A DNA stretch of 43,890 nucleotides from assembly GCA_026417155.1 (NCBI GenBank), contig JAOADU010000060.1, forward strand, positions 75,604 through 119,493, written 5' to 3'. Position 1 is the stretch's first letter. Each line of letters opens with the position of its first letter. The notes beneath the pieces are model-generated. The model worked only from the letters and a program-made list of their open reading frames with translations. It searched no databases and had not been told where the DNA came from. The stretch comes from Bacteroidales bacterium. GTDB lineage: Bacteria > Bacteroidota > Bacteroidia > Bacteroidales > GWA2-32-17. Made by a program: the position numbers and the translations under genes. Positions 8,745 through 17,776 of the stretch are shown in pieces.

Positions 8745-10172
8745 TTAAAATTTTATGGGTTTCCCTGTATAATAATCTAAAACTTTAAGCTTAAAAATGT
8801 ACTCGTATTTTGCTTTTAGTAATTCTGATTGCGCACGCATAAGTGAGGTTTTAGATTGGTTGAAATCGTATGAGCTCAATAAACCAACAGAAAATTTTTG
8901 TTCTACGTATCGAAATGCTTCTTTTGCAGCTGCTTCGGCTTTTTTTGCAGCAATATATTTTTTATATGCAGATAGTGCATCGTGGTATGCTTGCTGTACT
9001 TCTTTTTCTACTTGTTTTTGCTGAAGTTCGTAATTATACTTAGCATTCATTGCATTTATTTTTGCACTGCTAATGGTATAATTTGCTTGCCAATTATTAA
9101 AAATAGGTATAGTGAGGTTTATGGTCAGGCTTTTACTTATGTTGTCATTCAATTGTTTGTTAAAATCGGCTGTTTTATAGTCGTACTTTACATTGTACGA
9201 ATAAACAGGATATTGATTGCCATTGCTATCAATGGTATAACCCGTAATGTATGGTGTGTCCCAGCTAAAACCAGTGATTTCTTTTCGTTGCGATGAATAA
9301 CCAGTAGCATACGATGCCCCTAAAGTAATTCGGGGCAAACGATATCCCTGGGCAGCCGACAAGCCTTTTTGTGCTGCTAACATTTTAAGTTCGGCGCTTT
9401 TAATAGCGGGCATAAATTGTGAAGCTTCGGCAAATACTTGTTCGGGATTGATAACAGGAAAAATACTATCAGGCTCGATTATATTGGGTTTTTCAATTTC
9501 GGTGCTATCATTAAAATCTACTTCTATGAGTTGAAATAATGTGAGCTTTGCTAAACTAAGATTATTAGAAGCAATAACGACTTGCATTTCGTCTGAAGCT
9601 AATTGCGATTCTATTTCTAATAAGGTGCCTTGTGCAATGTTGCCTACTTCAAATAATTTTTTGGTTCGTTCGGCTTGTTGTTTTGTTAAATCTCGCTGAA
9701 AAATAGCAACATTAAGCAATTCTTGAGCTAATAAAATTTGTAAGTAAGAAGAAGTAACAGCTAAGATGACATCGGATTGTGTTTTTTGTAAATCTTTTTC
9801 AGAAGCTTTTGCTAAGTAATAATTTTGCCGAAGCGAATGGATATTTTGAAAACCGCTGAATAATGTCCAATTAGCCGAAACTGCGAAATTGTTGGAACGT
9901 ACGTTGCTTTCGGCAAATTCGTTGGTAAGTGGGTCTATTGTTCTTCCCAAGGTGTATCCTTGATTGGCATTAGCATTAATAGATGGCAAAAACTGCATTT
10001 TGTTTTTTAAATATTGTTCTTTTGATTGAAGTAGCGATAAATCTTGCATTTTTACTTGAACATTATTCGATATAGCAAGCAATACACATTGTTCGAAAGT
10101 TAAGCGAGTAGATTGGGCAATAGACAAAAAAACACTAAAAATGAGAAAAAGCAACAAAACAAAACGATTCAT
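8745..10172 (-). CDS. TolC-family outer membrane efflux channel
   Basis: 475 residues with a signal peptide (1-19). Two repeated OEP units are visible: the start motif LTFEQCVLLAISNNVQVK, long helices with QxxLLxAQELLNVA and AERTKKLFEVGNIAQG in the first half, and the equivalent in the second half (KAEAAAKEAFRYVEQKFSVGLLSSYDFNQSK). These are hallmarks of TolC-type trimeric channels in the outer membrane. It is translated immediately before the MacA-like adaptor and 62 bases after the GSCFA gene, so it may be transcribed from the kdsD-lptB operon or from its own weak promoter. Confidence 0.93.
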   Translation of the reverse strand: MNRFVLLLFLIFSVFLSIAQSTRLTFEQCVLLAISNNVQVKMQDLSLLQSKEQYLKNKMQFLPSINANANQGYTLGRTIDPLTNEFAESNVRSNNFAVSANWTLFSGFQNIHSLRQNYYLAKASEKDLQKTQSDVILAVTSSYLQILLAQELLNVAIFQRDLTKQQAERTKKLFEVGNIAQGTLLEIESQLASDEMQVVIASNNLSLAKLTLFQLIEVDFNDSTEIEKPNIIEPDSIFPVINPEQVFAEASQFMPAIKSAELKMLAAQKGLSAAQGYRLPRITLGASYATGYSSQRKEITGFSWDTPYITGYTIDSNGNQYPVYSYNVKYDYKTADFNKQLNDNISKSLTINLTIPIFNNWQANYTISSAKINAMNAKYNYELQQKQVEKEVQQAYHDALSAYKKYIAAKKAEAAAKEAFRYVEQKFSVGLLSSYDFNQSKTSLMRAQSELLKAKYEYIFKLKVLDYYTGKPIKF

Positions 10173-10234
10173 ATTATCGAATTTAACCGCATAAAGTTAA
10201 GTATTAAAATAATGCAATGGATATTGTATAAAAT

Positions 10235-11233
10235 TTATTTATTGTTGTTGTTTTTTTCTAGATGTTCGTATAAAAAATTTTTTTCTTCATTAAAATTCAA
10301 AAAAGGATATTCTAGTTCGAGTTGGTTTATTTTGAATAATGTACTTTTTGCATGTTTTTGATATAATGCAGATAGTGGAAACATGGGCTTATGAAGGCAA
10401 GCTTGTTTAATTTCGTGTATTTTATTCAAGAGTTCGTAGGAATTTTCGTGTATGCAATATTGTTTAAATTTATTCCAAACATGTTCGATACCATCCGTCG
10501 AAGGATGAAGCATATCGGTAGCATAATAGCGATAATCTCTTAGCTCGTCCATGAAAATTTCGTATGCAGGAAAATACAACAACGATGTATATGTTTGAAA
10601 AGCCTGATACAAAGATGTAAAAAGTAACGATTTGCTAACTTGATTTTCAAAGGATCCATACTTCAAGTATCGTACAGGACTGATAGTAAATACAATAGAT
10701 AAATTTTTGTTAAAATGTTGAAGTAATTCGATGGTACTGCAGATAGCTCGATTTACTTCATGAGCAGTTAACATACGATGCTCAAATGTTGTGGCAGGTA
10801 ATTTATGGCAATTGGCAACGATATCGCTCGTATTTTTATGAATATAAACGTATGATGTGCCATATGTGATGAAAATCCATGATGCTTGTTTTAAAAATTG
10901 ATATGAATTTGCTATAATATTATTTGCATGTTCTATAAGTTGGTTAAGATTGGTATCTGCTAACTTGCTGTGGAAGTGAAATGATTTGTAAATGTCATCC
11001 TCGCAAAAAAAATCATTTTCGGTTACATGTGTTTGATTAGTTATTCTTTGTAAGCTTTGATAAATGGAAATGGGATTGTATAAGGTTCCAAATGGGTTAG
11101 ATATTACTGCAAATTTGTAATCAATAAGTTTACGTGCAATTTCATCGGAAAAGCAAGAACCAATAAAGAATAATTTATCGTTATACTGTATTTTTTTATT
11201 AAAAGGTTTGATATGAATGGGAGTGTAATACAT
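10235..11233 (-). CDS. GSCFA domain protein
   Basis: 332 residues. The N-terminal FFIGSCFSDEIARKL motif names the family (GSCFA), and the region to about residue 235 carries the family's conserved pieces such as NPFGTLYNP, the FHFHSKLAD segment, FITYGTSYVY and TISPVRYLK. The family is related in fold to SGNH/GDSL hydrolases (the GSCFS serine near the start would match block I), but a substrate is not known to me. No signal peptide. It follows the subtilisin-like protease gene with no gap, which indicates co-transcription. The C-terminal 60 residues are charged and end in NNNNK. Confidence 0.9.
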   Translation of the reverse strand: MYYTPIHIKPFNKKIQYNDKLFFIGSCFSDEIARKLIDYKFAVISNPFGTLYNPISIYQSLQRITNQTHVTENDFFCEDDIYKSFHFHSKLADTNLNQLIEHANNIIANSYQFLKQASWIFITYGTSYVYIHKNTSDIVANCHKLPATTFEHRMLTAHEVNRAICSTIELLQHFNKNLSIVFTISPVRYLKYGSFENQVSKSLLFTSLYQAFQTYTSLLYFPAYEIFMDELRDYRYYATDMLHPSTDGIEHVWNKFKQYCIHENSYELLNKIHEIKQACLHKPMFPLSALYQKHAKSTLFKINQLELEYPFLNFNEEKNFLYEHLEKNNNNK

Positions 11234-12811
11234 TTATCGTTTCTTTTTTGTAATTTTTATTGCCATTTTTACAGCTTTTTCAGCATTTAAAACACCCCCC
11301 GAAACACAAAGATTGTGTAAATAATCTTCTGATAGTAGAAATTGTTTTGAAGGAACAGGGGTTTTTATTTTCTTTTTAAATACAGATTTCATTAAAATAT
11401 CTTTTATTTCCGAAGCACTAAGTTCTGGAAAATACGACATGAGTAAAGCAGCAACTCCTGTTACAACGGGTGCCGCCGCACTAGTACCATTCGAAGAATT
11501 AAATGAGTTGTTAGGAGCAGTGGAATATATTTTCACACCAGGAGCAAAAATATCAACAGTATTTTTACCGTAATTACTAAAGTAAGCAACAACGGATTCA
11601 AGAGGATAATTATTAGAAGCACCGACATTAATCCATAAATCGGTTATTTTTTTATTATTAATATCAAAAACAGAAGGATATCGAGGGATACTGTCATTAT
11701 TTTCGCTTTCATTGCCAGCGGCATGAATAAGCAAGACACCGTGTTTATGAGCAAAGCGAATAGCATCGTCTACAAATTCTTTCTCGGGGGAGTAAGGTTT
11801 GCCAAAACTCATGTTGATTATTTTAGCTCCTTTGCGAACAGCATATCTGATGGCAAGGGCAATATCTTTATCGCGTTCATCTCCTCCTGGAACAACCCGT
11901 AAGGCCATTATTTTTACATTATCAGCTATACCATAACAGTCGTTATCGTTGGTACGAAGTGCAGCAATGATTCCCGCAACAAAAGTTCCATGGCTCGGAG
12001 AAGGACCCTTTACATCGTTGTTTCCATATATTGAATCGTTAATATCGTAAGGATTATCGCCAACCAAAGCCCGAATGTTTGTATCGGGATTGTAGTCAAC
12101 AAACAATGTCTTTTTGGCTTCATTTAATTTATTCTCTAAATAATTATAATACAAGTCGTTTTTTAAATAAGAAAGGTAGTTTCCTGCAAGAATTCGCAGA
12201 GAATCTATTTCTGACCGTAGTAGTGTTCGAACTTCTTGTGTGTTTAACTCTTCTTTACCAAAATAACGTTTTAATGAGTTAATGGTGTTTACATATTTTA
12301 AATAATTGTTCAATAAGATTTGATAATTTGAATAGGCTTCATTATACTTTTCGTTAAATTCTTTTTCAACTTTTTTGAAAAGAAAATATTCGGCTTTTTC
12401 GTTAGGTAAAATATCTTCTTCGTTTTTATGTGCAAATTTGTTTTTTAACCGTCCATAAACTCTCGTTAGTTCGTATGCTTCGTCTTTTATATTTTCACCT
12501 TTTGCATTACCTAAAAAATTCCAGCCGAAAATATCATCAACATATCCATTGCCGTCGTCGTCAATGCCGTTATACTTTTCTTGTGGGTTGCGCCACATAA
12601 CATCTTTTAAATCGACATGTGCCGTATCTATACCTCCATCTATTACTGCAACAACAATTGGCTGAGACTTTCTGCCTTGTAATAATTTATATGCCTTATC
12701 GAGACTAATGCCTAAATTACCATCTTTTTTTAAATCTTTTAAGTGCCAATTTTTTTGACTCATTAATGTTAAAGATAAGAAAACGAAAGCCAATAAAGTT
12801 GTATATTTCAT
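11234..12811 (-). CDS. Secreted S8 (subtilisin-like) serine protease with helical insert
   Basis: 525 residues with a signal peptide (1-19). The catalytic triad is intact: D58 in VVAVIDGGID, H274 in PSHGTFVAG and S444 in NGTSAAAPVV, with the oxyanion Asn in HAAGNESEN (N367). A calcium-loop-like DDDGNGYVDD lies at 84-93. Between Asp and His there is an unusually long insert, about residues 105-240, predicted to be mostly charged helix. No T9SS tail is visible, so the protein is probably periplasmic or anchored otherwise. Its ATG overlaps the stop of the glycosyltransferase gene (ATGA). The location in an LPS-transport operon suggests an envelope role, which is inference. Confidence 0.93.
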   Translation of the reverse strand: MKYTTLLAFVFLSLTLMSQKNWHLKDLKKDGNLGISLDKAYKLLQGRKSQPIVVAVIDGGIDTAHVDLKDVMWRNPQEKYNGIDDDGNGYVDDIFGWNFLGNAKGENIKDEAYELTRVYGRLKNKFAHKNEEDILPNEKAEYFLFKKVEKEFNEKYNEAYSNYQILLNNYLKYVNTINSLKRYFGKEELNTQEVRTLLRSEIDSLRILAGNYLSYLKNDLYYNYLENKLNEAKKTLFVDYNPDTNIRALVGDNPYDINDSIYGNNDVKGPSPSHGTFVAGIIAALRTNDNDCYGIADNVKIMALRVVPGGDERDKDIALAIRYAVRKGAKIINMSFGKPYSPEKEFVDDAIRFAHKHGVLLIHAAGNESENNDSIPRYPSVFDINNKKITDLWINVGASNNYPLESVVAYFSNYGKNTVDIFAPGVKIYSTAPNNSFNSSNGTSAAAPVVTGVAALLMSYFPELSASEIKDILMKSVFKKKIKTPVPSKQFLLSEDYLHNLCVSGGVLNAEKAVKMAIKITKKKR

Positions 12812-13725
12812 AATGATGTTGTTTTAGAGATTAAACCTAAAAATACCCAGTATCTAAAACGTAAAAGCATAATTCCTTTAGCTGGCTGAAGTTTTATGAA
12901 GAAAAATAAACAAAGTAATGTACTTGCAGCCCATTTAAAGCATTCGGAAATTATTTTACTAAACAATCCGTTTTTTTCGTTTTGAATACGCAAATGTTCG
13001 CTAATTCCAACACCGATCGATTGTTTTTTTACAAAATTAATAGTAGTACGGAATTCAGGCACTAAATGAAACATAATTAAAGATGCATGATAATAAACTT
13101 TCTCGGAGCCTTTGTATATGCGTTGAAAAATATCTTTTTCTTCACTTCCAAGCAGTAGTTGACCTTTTCTGCCAAGTTCAGTATTAAAAGTTCCATATTT
13201 TTGAAATAAACTGCGATGAAAAATCATATTCGAGCCGCGTGGATAATATTTCCTTGAAAACTCTTGGCTATTATTATACGGCTTGAAGTACCCGAATAAT
13301 GATCCTAAATAATGACTATACCACTTAGGCGGAGAAGTTTCAAAATCGAGCAATATAGGTCCACCGATGGCTTTATATACATTACCGAAATGTTGAATAA
13401 ACGTAAGCAGATGTTCTGTGTATAATTCGTGCAAATAAGCATCGTCGTCGAGAAAGGCAATCCATTCGCCCTGTGCAACTTCGATTCCTTTATTTCGGGC
13501 ATGCGATAAACCTTGGTTCGATTCGGTTGTATATATTAAACGTATATGAGGATTTTGTTTTGAAAAATTTTCTACAATGGTTGGAGTATTGTCGGTGCTA
13601 TTGTTGTCAACGACTATAATTTCGAAGCAATCCCAAAAGTTTCCTTTTTGATTAGCTATGGCTTGCAAAGCTATGGGCAAAAACTTATCGCGATTATATG
13701 TGCAAATAACATAAGATATTATCAT
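12808..13725 (-). CDS. Family 2 glycosyltransferase
   Basis: 305 residues. The GT-A fold of family 2 is clear: ISYVICTYNRDKFL at the N-terminus, VVDNNSTDNT, and the nucleotide-sugar/metal motif IAFLDDDA. A C-terminal hydrophobic stretch (about 265-300) suggests membrane association. The donor and acceptor cannot be read; position next to lptB and kdsD suggests lipopolysaccharide or surface-glycan assembly (inference). Its start overlaps the lptB stop by one base (TAATG) and its end overlaps the protease gene by 4 bases. Confidence 0.92.
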   Translation of the reverse strand: MIISYVICTYNRDKFLPIALQAIANQKGNFWDCFEIIVVDNNSTDNTPTIVENFSKQNPHIRLIYTTESNQGLSHARNKGIEVAQGEWIAFLDDDAYLHELYTEHLLTFIQHFGNVYKAIGGPILLDFETSPPKWYSHYLGSLFGYFKPYNNSQEFSRKYYPRGSNMIFHRSLFQKYGTFNTELGRKGQLLLGSEEKDIFQRIYKGSEKVYYHASLIMFHLVPEFRTTINFVKKQSIGVGISEHLRIQNEKNGLFSKIISECFKWAASTLLCLFFFIKLQPAKGIMLLRFRYWVFLGLISKTTSL

Positions 13726-14489
13726 TATTTGTTGTTATTTGATGTAGATATAGTTTTTCTAAGTTCAAAATTTTTTCCTAAATAAAGTTTTCTTACTTGT
13801 TCATCTTCGCTAAGGTCGTATGCAGTACCCGATTTAAAGATGCTCCCCTCTATGAGTAAGTAAGCTCTATCGGTAATTGATAAAGTTTCGTGTACGTTAT
13901 GATCGGTAATAAGAATACCTATATTTTTTGTTTTCAGTTTGCTCACTATTTCCTGAATATCTTCTACAGCAATAGGGTCAACGCCAGCAAAAGGTTCGTC
14001 GAGCAGTATAAATTTAGGATTTAATGCAAGTGCTCGTGCAATTTCGGTACGTCGCCTTTCGCCTCCCGAGAGTTGTATTCCTAAGCTTTTGCGAATGCGA
14101 TTTAAACCAAATTCGTCGAGTAAAGTTTCTAAACGTTCTTTTTGATATTCTTTTGAAAATTTGGACATTTCTAATACAGATCGTATATTGTCTTCAACGG
14201 TCATGTGTCGAAAAACAGATGCTTCTTGGGCTAAATACCCTATACCAATTTGAGCTCTCCGATAAACAGGATAATTCGTAATTCGGATATCGTTAAAAAA
14301 GATGTCTCCTTCGTTGGGTTTAATAAGCCCTACAATCATATAAAAGGTTGTAGTTTTTCCAGCACCGTTAGGTCCGAGTAAACCAACAATTTCACCCTGA
14401 CTAACTTCTACACTAACACGATTTACAACAGTGCGAGCTTTATACTTTTTAACTAAATTTTCGGTTCTGAGTTTTGCTAATGGTTCCAT
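13725..14489 (-). CDS. lptB: LPS export ABC transporter ATPase
   Basis: 254 residues, soluble. ABC ATPase with Walker A GPNGAGKT (39-46), Q-loop in YLAQEASVF, signature LSGGE (140-144), Walker B ILLDEPFAGVDP (from 161) and switch His in ITDHNVHET. The YLAQEASVFRHMTVEDNI and FAGVDPIAVEDIQ stretches are characteristic of LptB, the motor that, with LptFG, pulls LPS out of the inner membrane. Context agrees: kdsD, which makes the Kdo precursor, lies 37 bases upstream on the same strand. The reading frame ends with a short Ser/Asn/Lys tail. Confidence 0.96.
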   Translation of the reverse strand: MEPLAKLRTENLVKKYKARTVVNRVSVEVSQGEIVGLLGPNGAGKTTTFYMIVGLIKPNEGDIFFNDIRITNYPVYRRAQIGIGYLAQEASVFRHMTVEDNIRSVLEMSKFSKEYQKERLETLLDEFGLNRIRKSLGIQLSGGERRRTEIARALALNPKFILLDEPFAGVDPIAVEDIQEIVSKLKTKNIGILITDHNVHETLSITDRAYLLIEGSIFKSGTAYDLSEDEQVRKLYLGKNFELRKTISTSNNNK

Positions 14490-14526
14490 GCTACAAAGAT
14501 ATGATTAAAAGAAAATAAAATTTAAT

Positions 14527-15486
14527 TTATACAACTCCTGCTTGAAATAGGTCGTGTAAGTGAATCATTCCTGCATATTGGTTTTTATCCATAACTATAA
14601 GCTGTGTAATTTTAAATTTTTCCATCAAATAAAATGCATTGATGGCAAGCTCATCAATTTGAATAGTTTTAGGATTATGCGACATAATATCCTGGGCCTT
14701 TAGATTGGAAAATTGATCGTTTCGCTCAATCATACGCCGAAGATCGCCATCGGTAATAATACCTACTACAGAATTGTTGTCAACTACAGCAGTAGCTCCT
14801 AAGCGATTGGCAGATATTTCGAGTATTACTGATTTAATACTGTCATCAGGTGCAACTTTTGGGGTACGATTTTTTTCTAAAATATCGATAACACGCATAT
14901 ATAGCTTTCTTCCCAATGTTCCTCCAGGGTGGTATCGGGCAAAGTCTTGTGCAGTAAACCCTCGTAGGTGTAGTAAAGCTATTGCTATAGCATCGCACAT
15001 AACTAATTGAGCAGTTGTGCTTGTGGTTGGGGCAAGATTATTAGGACAAGCTTCGCGTTCTACGGTCGACCATATAACAAAATCGGAATGATTGGCTAAA
15101 TAGGAGTTTCGTTCCGAAACGATAGCCACTAACTTATTGCCATTATGCTTAATAATTGGCACAAGTACCTTTATTTCGGGTGTATTGCCACTTTTAGATA
15201 GGCAAAACACGATATCTTCGGGCAATATCACACCCAAATCGCCATGAATGGCATCGGCGGCATGCATAAACACTGCTGGCGTGCCTGTGCTATTTAATGT
15301 TGCAACAAACTTTTGAGCAATAATGGCACTTTTTCCTATGCCTGTTGCAATCACTCTACCTTTTGAAGATAATATTTCTAAAACTATTTGCTCAATGGAA
15401 TCATCTAAAAAATCAACTAAACGTTTAACTGCTTCAGCTTCCGTCAAAATTGATTGTTCTATAATTTGTAAGATATTACTTTTCAT
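14527..15486 (-). CDS. kdsD: Arabinose-5-phosphate isomerase (KpsF/GutQ family)
   Basis: 319 residues. The SIS domain fills about 1-190 (ATGIGKSAIIAQKF, FMHAADAIHGDLG, FCLSKSGNTPEI, NLAPTTSTTAQL) and two CBS domains fill about 205-319. The enzyme converts ribulose 5-phosphate to arabinose 5-phosphate, the first step of Kdo synthesis for LPS, in the cytoplasm. It is the first gene of the minus-strand envelope operon that continues into lptB. It is divergent from recQ, with 94 bases between the two starts; I did not find an exact TAnnTTTG box for this direction. Confidence 0.95.
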   Translation of the reverse strand: MKSNILQIIEQSILTEAEAVKRLVDFLDDSIEQIVLEILSSKGRVIATGIGKSAIIAQKFVATLNSTGTPAVFMHAADAIHGDLGVILPEDIVFCLSKSGNTPEIKVLVPIIKHNGNKLVAIVSERNSYLANHSDFVIWSTVEREACPNNLAPTTSTTAQLVMCDAIAIALLHLRGFTAQDFARYHPGGTLGRKLYMRVIDILEKNRTPKVAPDDSIKSVILEISANRLGATAVVDNNSVVGIITDGDLRRMIERNDQFSNLKAQDIMSHNPKTIQIDELAINAFYLMEKFKITQLIVMDKNQYAGMIHLHDLFQAGVV

Positions 15487-15555
15487 GTAAAAAATTTATA
15501 TTTTCGTCAAAATACTAACTTTTGGCACAAATTATTTCTGAAAAAGTGTTTAATT

Positions 15556-15563
15556 TAGTTTTG
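15556..15563 (+). promoter_or_regulatory. -7 box of the recQ promoter
   Basis: TAGTTTTG matches TAnnTTTG exactly and lies 17 bases before the recQ ATG. No good TTTG is found at 19-21 bases upstream, so the -33 element is weak. Confidence 0.4.
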
Positions 15564-15580
15564 CAAAATTAGATATTATT

Positions 15581-17776
15581 ATGGAATTAGAAACAAAAAC
15601 GAAAATTTCACTACACGAATTACTAAAAAAACATTTTGGTTTTGACACTTTTAAAAACAAACAAGAAGAAGCTATTCGAAATATTATTGCAGGTAGAAAT
15701 ACTTTTGTTCTTATGCCAACTGGTGGCGGGAAATCGCTCATTTATCAGCTACCTGCCTTGGCTCTGGAAGGGACTGCCATCATTATTTCGCCTCTTATTG
15801 CGTTAATGAAAAATCAGGTCGATTCTATGCGTGCTTTTAGCATGGAAGAAGGTGTTGCACACTTTTTGAATTCACAACTTACGAAGGCAGAAATCAATAA
15901 AGTTCGAAGCGATATTATTCAAGGAAAAACAAAAATGCTATATGTTGCTCCAGAATCTTTAACTAAGGATGAAAACATCGAATTTTTCCAAAAAATAAAT
16001 ATATCGTTTTATGCAGTAGATGAAGCACATTGTATTTCTGAATGGGGACACGATTTTAGACCTGAATATCGCCGTATTCGTCCAATGATAAACCAAATAG
16101 GAAATAGACCCGTTGTTGCACTAACTGCCACTGCCACACCCAAAGTTCAATACGATATTCTAAAAACATTAGCTATACAAGATGCCGATGTATTTAAAAC
16201 ATCATTCAATCGCCCCAATTTGTATTATGAAATTCGACCGAAAATTGGTGCAACAAAGGAAATTATTCGATACATAAAAAATAATCCTGGCAAATCGGGT
16301 ATTATATACTGTCTTAGTCGCAAAAAAGTTGAAGAAATGGCTGATAAATTAGTTGCCAATGGTATAAAAGCGCTTCCATACCATGCCGGATTAGATGCAG
16401 CAACACGAAATCGCAATCAAGATGCATTTTTAATGGAAGAAGTTGATGTAATTGTTGCAACTATTGCATTTGGTATGGGGATTGATAAACCCGATATTCG
16501 TTTTGTAATTCATTATGATATGCCCAAAAGTCTCGAAGGCTATTATCAGGAAACAGGACGTGCGGGACGGGATGGCGGAGAAGGACAATGCATATCTTTC
16601 TATAGTTATGACGATATTCTTAAGCTCGAAAAATTTATGCAAGGCAAGCATCTTGCTGAGCAAGAAATAGGAAAGCATTTATTGTTCGAAACTGTTGCAT
16701 ATGCTGAATCTTCAATATGTCGCAGAAAAATATTGCTTAACTATTTTGGCGAAGATTATCATCAAGACAATTGCGAAAATTGCGACAACTGCCTTAATCC
16801 AAAAACAGAATTCGATGGCAAGGAATATTTCATAAACTTATTCAATTGTATTTTAGAAGTCAATGAAAAATTTAAAGCCGACCATATAGCAGATATATTA
16901 ACCGGCAATGCTACATCAACCCTAAAAAGCTATAACCATCACATGCTCGATTCGTTCGGAATCGGAAGCGATGAAAGCAAAAAGTTTTGGCTATCCGTTA
17001 TTCGCCAGGCAATGATTAAGAAGATGGTTGAGAAAGATATTGAAAATTACGGATTGCTTAAACTTACCGATTTAGGACGAAAATTTTTAGAAGAACCGCA
17101 TGAAGTACTGATGTTACGCGATCATGAATATGAAGAAGGCGATGATGAAGACTTTGTGGCTCGACAAATTGGTGATAGTGCTTTAGATTCTACACTTTTC
17201 TCAATGCTCAAAGATTTGCGAAAAGATATGGCCAAAAAATTAAATCTTCCACCTTTCGTTATATTTCAAGACAATTCACTCGAAGAAATGGCCATACAAT
17301 ACCCTATTAACATGGAAGAATTGAAAAATATAGTTGGAGTTGGAGCAGGAAAAGCACAAAAATACGGACAGCCATTTATTGACTTGATAAAAAAGTATGT
17401 CGAAGAAAATGAAATTGAGCGTCCCCAAGATTTTATTGTTAAATCAGTTGTAAATAAAAGTAGCCTAAAAGTATACATTATTCAAAGCATTGACCGCAGA
17501 ATGTCGTTCGAAGATATATGCAAAGCAAAAGGCATTGAACTCGAAGAATTATTAGATGAGCTTGAGTCAATCGTTTATAGCGGAACTAAAGTTAATTTAG
17601 GCTATGCAGTTGCACAAATGGTTGAAGAAGATAAATTAGAAGAAATATACGAATATTTCAGAAATGCAGAAACCGACGATTTAGACACTGCCATACGCGA
17701 AATAGACGATCCCGAAATAACTGACGAAGAAGTAAGACTGGTTAGACTCAAATTTATATCCGAAGTAGGCAACTAA
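15581..17776 (+). CDS. recQ: ATP-dependent DNA helicase RecQ
   Basis: 731 residues, cytoplasmic 3'-5' DNA helicase for recombination and repair. Domains in order: motif 0 (FGFDTFKNKQEEAI), Walker A PTGGGKS (46-52), DEAH box (147-150) with the RecQ-specific CISEWGHDFR, motif III ALTATATP, motifs IV-VI ending in QETGRAGRDG, the zinc-binding subdomain (C-R-R then CENCDNC), a winged helix (about 420-530), an HRDC domain (about 540-610) and a C-terminal helix-turn-helix module. Longer than the E. coli enzyme because of the acidic C-terminal part, as in other Bacteroidota RecQ proteins. Its TAA overlaps the stop of the convergent clamp-loader gene. Confidence 0.96.
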   Translation: MELETKTKISLHELLKKHFGFDTFKNKQEEAIRNIIAGRNTFVLMPTGGGKSLIYQLPALALEGTAIIISPLIALMKNQVDSMRAFSMEEGVAHFLNSQLTKAEINKVRSDIIQGKTKMLYVAPESLTKDENIEFFQKINISFYAVDEAHCISEWGHDFRPEYRRIRPMINQIGNRPVVALTATATPKVQYDILKTLAIQDADVFKTSFNRPNLYYEIRPKIGATKEIIRYIKNNPGKSGIIYCLSRKKVEEMADKLVANGIKALPYHAGLDAATRNRNQDAFLMEEVDVIVATIAFGMGIDKPDIRFVIHYDMPKSLEGYYQETGRAGRDGGEGQCISFYSYDDILKLEKFMQGKHLAEQEIGKHLLFETVAYAESSICRRKILLNYFGEDYHQDNCENCDNCLNPKTEFDGKEYFINLFNCILEVNEKFKADHIADILTGNATSTLKSYNHHMLDSFGIGSDESKKFWLSVIRQAMIKKMVEKDIENYGLLKLTDLGRKFLEEPHEVLMLRDHEYEEGDDEDFVARQIGDSALDSTLFSMLKDLRKDMAKKLNLPPFVIFQDNSLEEMAIQYPINMEELKNIVGVGAGKAQKYGQPFIDLIKKYVEENEIERPQDFIVKSVVNKSSLKVYIIQSIDRRMSFEDICKAKGIELEELLDELESIVYSGTKVNLGYAVAQMVEEDKLEEIYEYFRNAETDDLDTAIREIDDPEITDEEVRLVRLKFISEVGN

